Shown here: piece after piece, positions 38,103-46,754 of the stretch | Position numbering within the stretch: the stretch's first letter is position 1 | Layout: each line of letters starts with the position of its first letter | NCBI GenBank assembly: GCA_046327755.1 | Contig: JAXLXW010000001.1 | Location: 868,001-932,000 of the forward strand | Source: SCN-70-22 sp046327755 | GTDB lineage: Bacteria; Gemmatimonadota; Gemmatimonadetes; Gemmatimonadales; Gemmatimonadaceae | DNA length: 64,000 nucleotides | Direction: 5' to 3' | Made by a program: the position numbers and the translations under genes | Notes under the pieces: model-generated | Told to the model about the DNA's origin: nothing | The model's database searches: none | The model's input: the letters and a program-made list of their open reading frames with translations, nothing else

Positions 38103-41100
38103 CAGTTCCCTCTTGGGTGACACGAGTAGCACTTGGCCGACGTGTACTGGTAGCCGGTCTTTCCGCGGTGGTCGGCGTCCACCTTGGTCTTGTTGCTGTG
38201 TTCGTGGCACAGGATGCACTCGAACTGCTTGTAGTTCGACGTGACCTGGTGACAATCCGCGCAGGTGGTCCACTTCCCCTGGTGCTTGCCCGAGTAGATG
38301 GGGAAGTACGGCCCGTCGTGGTTGAACGTCGCGCCCAGCCACTGCGTCGTCGTATGACACGTCTGGCAGGTGGTGGGGAAGCCAGCGGTCGAGTGCTTCG
38401 GGTTCGTCGTGTTGTTCCAGTCGGTCTGGTGGCAGCTCAGGCAGGTCGTGGGCTTCCCCTTGTAGACCTTGTCGGAGTGGCAGTCGATGCAGAGCGCGGT
38501 CATGTGCTTCCCGGTGAGCGGGAAGAGCGTGGTGCTATGGTTGAAGATCCCGCCAGGCCACTTGGTGGTGGTGTGACAGGTGGCGCACAGCGTGGTGAAG
38601 CCGGCCGCCGCGTGGTGCGGGTTGGTCGAGTTGTTGTACTCGGTCTGGTGGCACGACGCGCACGCCGTCGGCTTCCCCTTGTAGACGCCGTCGCTGTGGC
38701 AGTCGAGGCAGGTCGCGGTGAGGTGCGCGCCGGTGAGCGGGAAGGCCGTGGCGCTGTGATTGAACACCGCCCCCAGCCAGGTGGTGTAGCCCGTGTGGCA
38801 CGTCTGGCACGTGGTGCTGAAGCCGGACGTGGAGTGCTTGGGGCTCGTGGTGTTGTTGTACTCGGTGAGGTGGCAGCTCACGCAGGTGGTGGGCTTCCCG
38901 TTGTAGACCTTGTCACTGTGGCAATCGATGCACTTCGCCGTGGCGTGATTGCCGCTCAGCGGGAACGAGGTCTGGGTGTTGTGGTTGTAGGTCCCGCCCG
39001 GCCACTGCGTCGTCGTGTGGCACGAGGCACAGAGCGTCGTGAAGCCAGCCTGCGAATGGTGCGGGTTGGTCGAATTGTTGTACTCGACCTGGTGGCACGA
39101 CGCACACGCCGTGGGCTTCCCCTTGTACACGCCGTCCGAGTGGCACTGCAGGCAGGTCGCCGTGAGGTGCGCCCCGGTGAGCGGGAAGGCGGTGTTGTTG
39201 TGGTTGAACACCGCGCCGAGCCACGTCGTGGTGCTGCTATGGCATGTCTGGCAGGTGGTGCTGAAGCCGGAGGTCGAGTGCTTTGGCGTCGTGGTGTTGT
39301 TGTAGTCGGTGAGGTGGCAGCTCACGCAGGTGGTGGGCTTCCCGTTGTAGACCTTGTCGCTGTGGCAATCGATGCACTTCGCGGTGGCGTGATTGCCGGT
39401 CAGCGGGAACGACGTCTGTGTGCTGTGGTTGAACGTCCCGCCGGGCCACTTGGTGGTCGTGTGACAGGAGGCGCAGAGCGTCGTGAAGCCTGCTGCAGCG
39501 TGATGCGGATTGGTCGACGCGTTGTACTCCGCCTGGTGGCACGAGGCGCACGCCGTGGGCTTCCCCTTGTAGACGCCGTCCGAGTGACACTGCGCGCAGG
39601 TAGCGGTGATGTGCGCCCCGGTGAGCGGGAACGCCGAGTTGTTGTGGTTGAAGGTCCCCGTGAGCCACGTCGTCGTGCTGTTGTGGCAGGTCTGGCACGT
39701 CGTGGGGAAGCCCGACGTGGAGTGCTTGGGGGTGGTGGTGTTGTTGTACTCGGTCAGGTGGCACGACACGCACGTCGTGGGCTTCCCGTTGTAGACCTTG
39801 TCGCCGTGGCAGTCGATGCACTTGGCGACGGTCAGGTGATTCCCGGTCAGCGGGAACGACGTCTGCGTGGTGTGGTTGAACGTGCCGCCGGGCCACTTGG
39901 TGGTGGTGTGACAGGAGGCGCAGAGCGTGCTGAAGCCGGCCGGCGCGTGATGCGGATTCGTCGACGCCGTGTACTCGGCCTGGTGGCACGACGCGCAAGC
40001 GGTCGGCTTCCCCTTGTAGACGCCGTCGGAGTGGCACTGCGTGCAGGTGGCGGTGATGTGCGCCCCCGTGAGCGGGAACGCCGTGTTGTTGTGGTTGAAG
40101 GTCCCGGTCAGCCAGGTCGTCGTGCTGTTGTGGCACGTCTGGCACGTGGTCGGGAAGCCCGAGGCGGCGTGCGCCGGCTTGGTGGTGCTGTTGTAGTCGC
40201 CCTGGTGGCACGACACGCATGTGGTCGACTTGCCGTTGTAGACCTTGTCAGCGTGGCAGTCGCTGCACTTGGCGGTGGCGTGATCCCCGGTAAGAGGGAA
40301 CGACGTGAGCGTGTTGTGGTCGTACGGAATCCCCTGCCACTGCACCGTCGTGTGGCACGTGGCGCAGAGCGCCGAGAAGCCGGCCTGCACGTGATGCGGA
40401 TTGGTGGAGCTATTGAAGACCCCCTGGTGGCAGCTGGCGCAGGCGGTCGGCTTCCCCTTGTAGACCCCGTCGTTGTGGCACTGCGCACAGGTGGCCGTGA
40501 CGTGCGCCCCGGTGAGCGGGAAGGCGTTCTTGCTGTGGTCGAACTTGGCCCCCTTCCAGGTCACGTCGCCGTGACAGCTTTCGCACGTGGTGGGGTAGCC
40601 GGCGCTCTTGTGCGGCGGCGTCGCTGCGTTGTTGTAGTCCCCCTGGTGGCACGACACGCACGTCGCGGGCTTGCCCTTGTACACGCCATCGGAATGGCAC
40701 TGCATGCAGGTGGCGGTGGTGTGCGCCCCCTTGAGCGGGAACTTGGTGGTGTTGTGGTCGTACTTCCCGCCGAGCCAGGTGGCGGTGGTGTGGCACGAGG
40801 CGCAGACGGTATTGAAGCCGGCGGTGGCGTGCGGCGGGGCGGTGGTCCTGGAGAAGTCGCCCTGGTGGCACGACGCGCAGGCGGTCGGCGTCCCCTTGAA
40901 GACGCCGTTCGCGTGGCACTGGTTGCAGCTGGTGGCCACGTGCGCCCCGGTGAGCGGGAACATCGTGGCGTTGTGGTCGAAGGTCGCCCCGTTCCACGAC
41001 GACGTCGTGTGGCACGTCTCGCACGTCCCGGGGAAGCCTAACGTCTGGTGCGGCGGGTTGGCCGACTTCTGGTAGTCGGGGGCGTGGCAGGAGAGGCACG

Positions 41101-42901
41101 CCGTCGGCTTCCCCTTGTAGACGCCGTCGGCGTGACACTGCGTGCACTGCGCCAGGAGGTGCTTCCCGGTGAGCGGGAAGCGCGTGGTGGCATGGTTGAA
41201 CGGGCTCCCCAGCCACTTCACCGTCGAGTGGCAGGTCTCGCACAGCGTGGGGAAGCCGGCCGACGCATGCGGCGGCGTCTTGGTGGCGTCGTAGTCGTCG
41301 CGGTGGCAGGAGACGCACGACGTCGAGCGCCCCGCAAAGACGCCGTCGGAATGGCAATCATTGCAGACGCGGTTGGCGTGCCCGTTGGTGAGCGGGAAGA
41401 GCGTCTTGGAGTGATCGAAGACCGCTCCCTGCCACTGCTGCGTGTTGTGGCAGTTGGTGCAGGTCTGGGAGAAGCCGGTCTTGAGGTGCGGCGGGTTGAC
41501 CGTCCCGTCGTAGTTGGACTTGTGGCAGGAGACGCAGGCGGTCGACTTCCCGACGTAGACCTTGTCGGCGTGACACTGCAGGCAGGTCGCCGCCGTGTGC
41601 TTCCCGGTGAGCGGGAACATCGTCGTGCTGTGGTCGAACGGGGCGCCCAACCAGGTCGACGTCGACTTGTGGCACGACTCGCACAGCGTGGGGAAGGAGG
41701 CGGCGGCATGCGGCGGCGCCACGGCCTGGTCGTATGCCGGGCGGTGACAGGTCACGCACGCCTGCGACTTCCCCTTGTAGACGAAGTCGGCGTGGCACGA
41801 CTGGCACGTGGGCCCGACGTGCTTGCCGGTGAGGGGAAAGCGCGTGGTGCCGTGATCGAACGTCCCTCCCTTCCACCCGTTCATGGTGTGGCAGGTGAGA
41901 CACGTGGTGCTGAAGCCGGCGGCGGCGTGCTTGGGGGCGACGGTGTTGTTGAAGTCCTTCTGGTGGCAGCTCTGGCAGGTCGTCGCCTTCCCCTTGAAGA
42001 CGTTGTCGGCGTGGCATTGCGTGCAGGTCGTCGCCTTGTGCGCCCCCAGCAGCGGGAACTGCGTCTTGTCGTGATCGAACGACGCCCCCTTCCACTGCGC
42101 GGTGGTGTGGCACTGGGCGCACGTCGTCGGGAAGCCGCCGCCATGCGGCGGGTTCACCGCCTTCTGCGCGTCCTTGGTGTGGCACGACGCACACTCCATC
42201 GACTTGCCGTGGTACACCTTGTCCGCGTGGCACTCGGCGCACTGCCGGTTGGCGTGCCCCTGCGTGAGCGGGAAGCGCGACTTGGAGTGGTCGTAGGTCG
42301 CGTTGTCCCACGAGGTGATGGTGTGGCAGGTGGTGCAGTTCTGCGAGAACGACGCCGCCACGTGGTCGGGCGACTTCACCGCCTTCATGGTCGCCGCGTG
42401 GCACCCGATGCAGGTGGCCGGGCGGTTGACGAATTGCAGCTGACCGTTGCGCGCCGGCGTGTGGCACGATTCGCACGCCACGGTGGCATGCCCGCCGCGG
42501 AGCGGGAAGCGCCCCGTCTGGTGCAGCTGCGCCATCTGCGCGCGATCGGTGAAGGTGCGCGCCGTGTGGCAGCGCGCGCACTGCGTCCCGAACTCTCCCT
42601 TGTGCACGTCCTGGTGGCAGGAGGCGCAGGTGGCCGGCGCCTGCGAGAAGTCGAGCGAGGTGTGGCACGAGGTGCACGTCGCCTTCGTGTGCGCCCCGTC
42701 GAGCGGGAAGGTCTTGGGCGCGTGCTTGAAGTCCTTGCCGATCGCCGCGGGCTTCCACCCATCGGCGCGGTGACACGCCGAGCAGCTCCCCTCCACGGAG
42801 AGGCCGTGCGGGTTGTCGGTGCGCTGCGCGCGCACCACGCTCGGCCAAACCGCCGAGAGCAGGACCACCATCAGGCCGAACAGCAGGGGATGTCGGCGCA
42901 T
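38102..42901 (-). CDS. Giant multiheme c-type cytochrome (64 CXXCH motifs)
   Basis: 1599 residues, Sec signal peptide ending VVRAQ. I count 64 CXXCH heme-attachment motifs. From ~residue 165 the protein is a tandem repeat of ~70-75 residues with three motifs per unit: CxxCHTTxxW, FNHxxTxFPLTGxH, CxxCHxDxVYxGKPT and CxSCH, with extra conserved His (FNH, GAH, NPxH) suited to bis-His ligation. Units near the C-terminal half are nearly identical, indicating recent expansion. It should be an exported, heme-packed wire protein. It begins 7 bp after the 23-heme gene. Maturation genes are not in the window. Confidence 0.92.
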   Translation of the reverse strand: MRRHPLLFGLMVVLLSAVWPSVVRAQRTDNPHGLSVEGSCSACHRADGWKPAAIGKDFKHAPKTFPLDGAHTKATCTSCHTSLDFSQAPATCASCHQDVHKGEFGTQCARCHTARTFTDRAQMAQLHQTGRFPLRGGHATVACESCHTPARNGQLQFVNRPATCIGCHAATMKAVKSPDHVAASFSQNCTTCHTITSWDNATYDHSKSRFPLTQGHANRQCAECHADKVYHGKSMECASCHTKDAQKAVNPPHGGGFPTTCAQCHTTAQWKGASFDHDKTQFPLLGAHKATTCTQCHADNVFKGKATTCQSCHQKDFNNTVAPKHAAAGFSTTCLTCHTMNGWKGGTFDHGTTRFPLTGKHVGPTCQSCHADFVYKGKSQACVTCHRPAYDQAVAPPHAAASFPTLCESCHKSTSTWLGAPFDHSTTMFPLTGKHTAATCLQCHADKVYVGKSTACVSCHKSNYDGTVNPPHLKTGFSQTCTNCHNTQQWQGAVFDHSKTLFPLTNGHANRVCNDCHSDGVFAGRSTSCVSCHRDDYDATKTPPHASAGFPTLCETCHSTVKWLGSPFNHATTRFPLTGKHLLAQCTQCHADGVYKGKPTACLSCHAPDYQKSANPPHQTLGFPGTCETCHTTSSWNGATFDHNATMFPLTGAHVATSCNQCHANGVFKGTPTACASCHQGDFSRTTAPPHATAGFNTVCASCHTTATWLGGKYDHNTTKFPLKGAHTTATCMQCHSDGVYKGKPATCVSCHQGDYNNAATPPHKSAGYPTTCESCHGDVTWKGAKFDHSKNAFPLTGAHVTATCAQCHNDGVYKGKPTACASCHQGVFNSSTNPHHVQAGFSALCATCHTTVQWQGIPYDHNTLTSFPLTGDHATAKCSDCHADKVYNGKSTTCVSCHQGDYNSTTKPAHAASGFPTTCQTCHNSTTTWLTGTFNHNNTAFPLTGAHITATCTQCHSDGVYKGKPTACASCHQAEYTASTNPHHAPAGFSTLCASCHTTTKWPGGTFNHTTQTSFPLTGNHLTVAKCIDCHGDKVYNGKPTTCVSCHLTEYNNTTTPKHSTSGFPTTCQTCHNSTTTWLTGTFNHNNSAFPLTGAHITATCAQCHSDGVYKGKPTACASCHQAEYNASTNPHHAAAGFTTLCASCHTTTKWPGGTFNHSTQTSFPLTGNHATAKCIDCHSDKVYNGKPTTCVSCHLTDYNNTTTPKHSTSGFSTTCQTCHSSTTTWLGAVFNHNNTAFPLTGAHLTATCLQCHSDGVYKGKPTACASCHQVEYNNSTNPHHSQAGFTTLCASCHTTTQWPGGTYNHNTQTSFPLSGNHATAKCIDCHSDKVYNGKPTTCVSCHLTEYNNTTSPKHSTSGFSTTCQTCHTGYTTWLGAVFNHSATAFPLTGAHLTATCLDCHSDGVYKGKPTACASCHQTEYNNSTNPHHAAAGFTTLCATCHTTTKWPGGIFNHSTTLFPLTGKHMTALCIDCHSDKVYKGKPTTCLSCHQTDWNNTTNPKHSTAGFPTTCQTCHTTTQWLGATFNHDGPYFPIYSGKHQGKWTTCADCHQVTSNYKQFECILCHEHSNKTKVDADHRGKTGYQYTSAKCYSCHPRGN

Positions 42902-42908
42902 CAGCGGG

Positions 42909-45140
42909 TCAGGAGATCTGGACCGGACGGGACTCGCCGCGCGAGGAGTGCGCGGAGAATCGCGAGGTGGTCGGCTTGCCGGACTTGGACGAATGGCAGC
43001 TCTCGCACTTGGGCGAGAGCGGACGGTACACGACCCGGGTGGCCCCCGGCGCGCCGCCCGTCACGGGCTCGCGCTTGTGGCACCCATCGCACGCCACCGT
43101 CGCGTGCGCTCCCTTGAGGGAGAAGGCCGACTTTTCGTGATCGAAGCGCGACGCCGGGGCAAAGCCGTCGACGCCGTGGCAGGTGGCGCAGTCGTCGCCT
43201 CCCTTGCGGCTGGCGAACTGCGCGCCGTGCGGTGTCTCGTGGCAGGTGGCGCAGGAGCGGCGCGACGCCGTGGTGAAGGGGAGCGAGGCGACCGCCTTCG
43301 CGTTCCCCACCAGCGTCGACCCGGACGTCGACCCGGACGTCGACCCGGACGTCGAACCGGTCTTCGAACCGGACGCCGCAGCAGCCTTCATCTCCTCGTG
43401 ACACGCCACGCAGGGAACGGCACGGTGCGCCCCCTCGAGGGCGAGCGCGTAGGTCGCGTGCAGCTGGACGTCCACTCGGGACGGACGGAAGGTGTCGGCG
43501 CCGTGGCAGCTGCGGCACGTCCCGTCGCCGGCTGCACCACCAGGCTTGCTGTAGCGCCCGGCGTGCGGGTCCACGTGGCACGACGTGCACGCCGGGTCGA
43601 CGCCGACGAGCGCCACTTTCCCCTTTCCTAACGAGGCGAGCGTGGCGGCGGGCCAGGCGGGGAGCCCGGGGCGCGTGGCGCCGTGGCAGGCCGCGCAGCC
43701 GATGGTCGCGTGCTTCCCGTCGAGCGGGAGGCGGAGCTTGGCGTGCGCCTCACGCGAGTACGTGCTCGGCGCAAAGCCGCTCACCGCGTGGCAGCTCTCG
43801 CACGTGGTGGGGGCGACCGAGGCGACCTTCTGCCCGCCGTGCACGTCCTGGTGGCAGTCCGCGCACTTCGATGCGTTCATGCGGATGCGGACCATCTTGC
43901 TGCTGCGGGCGAGCGTCGCCGTCACCGCGCCGGCGCCGAGTGGCGCGGCCGCTGCCGTGGACGGGGCCAGCGCCGTGTGGCAGAGCGCGCACTTCACCGC
44001 CTGGTGCTTCCCTTCCAGCGCGTACTTCGTGTCGCGGTGCTGCGCCACCGTGAAGGTGGCCGGGGCAAAGCCATCCACCTTGTGGCAGGCGGCGCAGTCG
44101 GCGCTCTTCCCGCCTAACGTCGCCTCGCCGTTGTGGGCGTCGGCATGACACGAGGCGCAGGTGGCAAACGGAGGGCTCTTGCGCGACATGTCCTTGCCGT
44201 GGCACTCGGCGCACGACACGGTCACGTGGTCACCCTTGAGCGGGTAGCGCGTGAGGGCGTGGTTGAAGTCGCGCTTGTCGATCGCGTCGAACCCCTTGGT
44301 GGAGTGGCACTCGCTGCACTTGGTGGAGAGGCGCCCCTTGTGCGGGTCCTCGTGGCAGGAGGAGCATTCCTTATAGGGGACCGGCTTGAAGAGCGGGACG
44401 CGATCGCCGTCGGCGTTGACCTTGAGCTTGAGGCGCGAGGTGAGGTGGCACTTGTCGCACTCGACGTCGGTGTGCTTGCCGTCGAGGCGATAGTCGGCCT
44501 TGTCGTGATCGAACTTGGGGGCCTTGTCCCACGTCTTGGTCTCGTGACAGGTCTCGCACTTCTCGTCGAGCTTGCCGTCGTGGGCGTCGTCTTCCTTGTG
44601 GCAGGAGAGGCAGTTGCGCTCCAGCCCCACCCAGCCGGCGCCGACCTTGCGCACCGAGAGGGTGGCGGCCGGGCCGCTGCGGTACTTGGTGGCGTGGCAG
44701 GCGTCGCACTTGGTCTCGGTGTGCTTGCCGTCCAGCGCCCACCCCGCCTTGCGGTGGTCGAACTTGTTAGGCGATCCCTCGGGCCACTCGACCATCTTGA
44801 AGTCGAGCCCCGCGTGGTCCGGATGGCACGAGGCGCACTCCTTCTTCGCCACGCGCACCTCGCGGGCGTGCAGCCCGCGCTGCTGCTGCATGAGCCACCC
44901 GATTTCCTTGTGGCACTGCAGGCAGACCTGCGTCATCGGCGAGTTGTTCCCCTTGAGCCCGTGGCACTTCACGCAGTTGGCCGTTCCCTCGAGCGAGGCG
45001 TGCGGGCGCGCCAGCGCCCCAGGCGAGATCTGCGCCGCCAGCCTCGACGGTGAAAACGCCAAAAGGCCCCCGGTCATCAGGAGAGCCGTGAGCCACGCGC
45101 CCAACCAGCGGCGACGAACGAGGGGGCGACCATCCGTCAT
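42909..45140 (-). CDS. Multiheme c-type cytochrome (23 CXXCH motifs)
   Basis: 743 residues from ATG 45140, preceded by an AGGCGGG-like ribosome site and 10 bp after the cytochrome b stop; a GTG at 45170 would overlap it. Signal/anchor ALLMTGGLLAF followed by PSRLAAQ. I count 23 CXXCH motifs. Units resemble the cytochrome c3/NapC-type pattern FDHxKxxxxLxGKHxxxxCxxCH. A (GSTS)n linker from a 12-bp DNA repeat sits at ~575-595. Probably a periplasmic electron carrier between the inner-membrane b-cytochrome and the giant cytochrome. Confidence 0.9.
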   Translation of the reverse strand: MTDGRPLVRRRWLGAWLTALLMTGGLLAFSPSRLAAQISPGALARPHASLEGTANCVKCHGLKGNNSPMTQVCLQCHKEIGWLMQQQRGLHAREVRVAKKECASCHPDHAGLDFKMVEWPEGSPNKFDHRKAGWALDGKHTETKCDACHATKYRSGPAATLSVRKVGAGWVGLERNCLSCHKEDDAHDGKLDEKCETCHETKTWDKAPKFDHDKADYRLDGKHTDVECDKCHLTSRLKLKVNADGDRVPLFKPVPYKECSSCHEDPHKGRLSTKCSECHSTKGFDAIDKRDFNHALTRYPLKGDHVTVSCAECHGKDMSRKSPPFATCASCHADAHNGEATLGGKSADCAACHKVDGFAPATFTVAQHRDTKYALEGKHQAVKCALCHTALAPSTAAAAPLGAGAVTATLARSSKMVRIRMNASKCADCHQDVHGGQKVASVAPTTCESCHAVSGFAPSTYSREAHAKLRLPLDGKHATIGCAACHGATRPGLPAWPAATLASLGKGKVALVGVDPACTSCHVDPHAGRYSKPGGAAGDGTCRSCHGADTFRPSRVDVQLHATYALALEGAHRAVPCVACHEEMKAAAASGSKTGSTSGSTSGSTSGSTLVGNAKAVASLPFTTASRRSCATCHETPHGAQFASRKGGDDCATCHGVDGFAPASRFDHEKSAFSLKGAHATVACDGCHKREPVTGGAPGATRVVYRPLSPKCESCHSSKSGKPTTSRFSAHSSRGESRPVQIS

Positions 45141-45150
45141 CCCGCCTGCA

Positions 45151-46152
45151 TCAGTAGAACCAGGTCGCACCGACCGCGATCACCACAACGACGTGGACCA
45201 CGACGGCCACGAGTGCGGTGAGGGCGAACGGCTTGTGGGCGATGTGCCAGTACCGGAAGACGCGCTGCGTCGCGGCGAGCATGCGCAGCTGCTGCGTGAG
45301 GGCGATCTCGCGATCGGCGAGCTTCACGGCGCGCGACAGCGCGGCCGGTGGAATGACGCGCCCGCCTTCCAGCGCCTGGAAGCGGCGGCGCAGCTCGCGC
45401 GTGCGGCGCCAGCGATTGAGGTCGTTCGTCAGCAGGTCGCGCAGCACCGTGAGCACCCCCGCCTTCTCGTCGGTCGGCGACGCCAGCGTCAGCGTCTCCT
45501 CGACCTTGAGCGGGTGGAGCCCCGTCATCTCGGCGATCTCATCGACCAGGCGATTGCGCTCGGCGGATGCTTCCTCGCGCGAGAGCTCAGCGCCCGACTT
45601 GGCGCGCGGGATGCGCACGTAGAGGTAGCGCCCGATGATCCCCGACGCGCAAACGACCAGCATCGAGGCAAAGCCGATTCCGATCACCCCCTGCGACCGC
45701 CACGCCGCATGGATCGTGAGGAGGAGCGGGAGCCCCAGCGCGCTCGTCACGTGCACGTCGAGCCACTTCCCGATCGTTCCCGTGAAGGCGAGCGAGCGGT
45801 ACTTCTTGCGCAGCGGATAGAGCCAGAGAAAGGCGAAGACCAGGAAGGCGACGATCCCGGCACTCTGCCCCACCAGCCCGGAGGGGCGGAGGAGCTTGTG
45901 CATCGGGTCGCGCACCCGCTCGCCGGTCGAGGCGAAGTAGTACGGGGCGCCCCACAGGTTGGCGGCGGCGAGCGCGACGATCAGGACGATCGTGGCGATG
46001 TTGGCGCCGTTCAGCTTGCGCGGTGCGGCAGCGGGAGCCGCTGCCGTGACCGGAGCGGGACGCGGCCCCGCGGGAATCTCGCGGAGGGGTGTGTGCGACG
46101 GTTGGCGCGGCGCCGGTAGGGGAGCGACGCGCGCCAGGTTTCCTTGGCTCAT
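45151..46152 (-). CDS. b-type membrane cytochrome, probable quinol-linked electron entry
   Basis: 333 residues. A Pro/Ala-rich cytosolic N-terminus (~45 residues) is followed by about five helices: IATIVLIVALAAANLWG, GIVAFLVFAFLWLYPL, a pair around VHVTSALGLPLLLTIHAAW and FASMLVVCASGIIGRYL, and a final YWHIAHKPFALTALVAVVVHVVVVIAVG. Paired His on helices (VHV...TIHAAW, YWHIAH...VVVHVVV) suit b-heme ligation as in cytochrome b561/NapC-linked proteins. A soluble helical domain (~170-300) separates the last helix. First gene of the cytochrome operon, and likely the point where electrons leave the quinone pool or the nearby flavoprotein. Confidence 0.8.
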   Translation of the reverse strand: MSQGNLARVAPLPAPRQPSHTPLREIPAGPRPAPVTAAAPAAAPRKLNGANIATIVLIVALAAANLWGAPYYFASTGERVRDPMHKLLRPSGLVGQSAGIVAFLVFAFLWLYPLRKKYRSLAFTGTIGKWLDVHVTSALGLPLLLTIHAAWRSQGVIGIGFASMLVVCASGIIGRYLYVRIPRAKSGAELSREEASAERNRLVDEIAEMTGLHPLKVEETLTLASPTDEKAGVLTVLRDLLTNDLNRWRRTRELRRRFQALEGGRVIPPAALSRAVKLADREIALTQQLRMLAATQRVFRYWHIAHKPFALTALVAVVVHVVVVIAVGATWFY

Positions 46153-46754
46153 GTCCGTGGCGGGGTGAGGCCGGGACTCCGGGAGGGGGCTGAAGTCGGT
46201 GTGAGGGGGTGGGGACGTTGCCCAGGCAGGCGGCCAGGCGCAGTCCCCAAGCGGCGCGCAATCATCGCCATGTCATCCATTCTCCGCTGTGCGCTGCGTC
46301 GCATTTGCACGTTGCATCTGGCGATAATCCTCAGGGAAACTTCGGAGAATGACGCGCCGATTTCCCTAGCGTCACGGCGATTCATGTGAGGTTCACGCAG
46401 GGTTCATGAAAGGCCTCGTTATGCGCCGCGGCGCACGGACAAACCGAGAGCTTCATCCCCTCGCCAGCTGCTGCCGAACCGACCTTCGGGTATCGCGGCG
46501 CAACGCACATTCGCTTGCTCCTGCTCGACGACTCAGGCGCGGCGATCGCACGCGCGCGGGCGCAATCGGACAAATCGTCTGCACGTCGTGTGCGCTACGT
46601 CACGCGCTTGACGCCGCCGGCGAGCCACATACGCCGTCTGACGGGGGCTGACGGCGGCTCGGCGGGGTGGCTGTCCCCTTCCCGCCCCCCTCTCCGCGCC
46701 CGACTTCCAGCGTCCGTCGTCAGTGCCGCGCCCGGTTAGCTTTGTGGCACAACC
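46153..46754. promoter_or_regulatory. Intergenic region between divergent cytochrome operon and LTA-synthase-like gene
   Basis: About 600 bp with no supported gene and visibly lower GC near 46260-46420. It must contain promoters for the cytochrome operon (left) and for the gene at 46755. I see no confident -35/-10 pair or operator. Two GTTCA/TTCATG-rich direct repeats (around 46382-46410) are the only notable structure. Confidence 0.5.

Noticed and set aside
38117..43117. Very long plus-strand open frames (974 and 689 codons) opposite the multiheme cytochromes
   Set aside because: They are antisense shadows of the repetitive, GC-rich heme genes. The minus strand shows signal peptides and 87 CXXCH motifs; the plus frames show only Arg/Val/Gly low-complexity sequence.
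46153..46754. Promoter pair TTGCAC/GATAAT near 46305
   Set aside because: The spacing is about 12 bp, too short for a sigma-70 promoter, and the strand relation to the cytochrome operon is unsupported.
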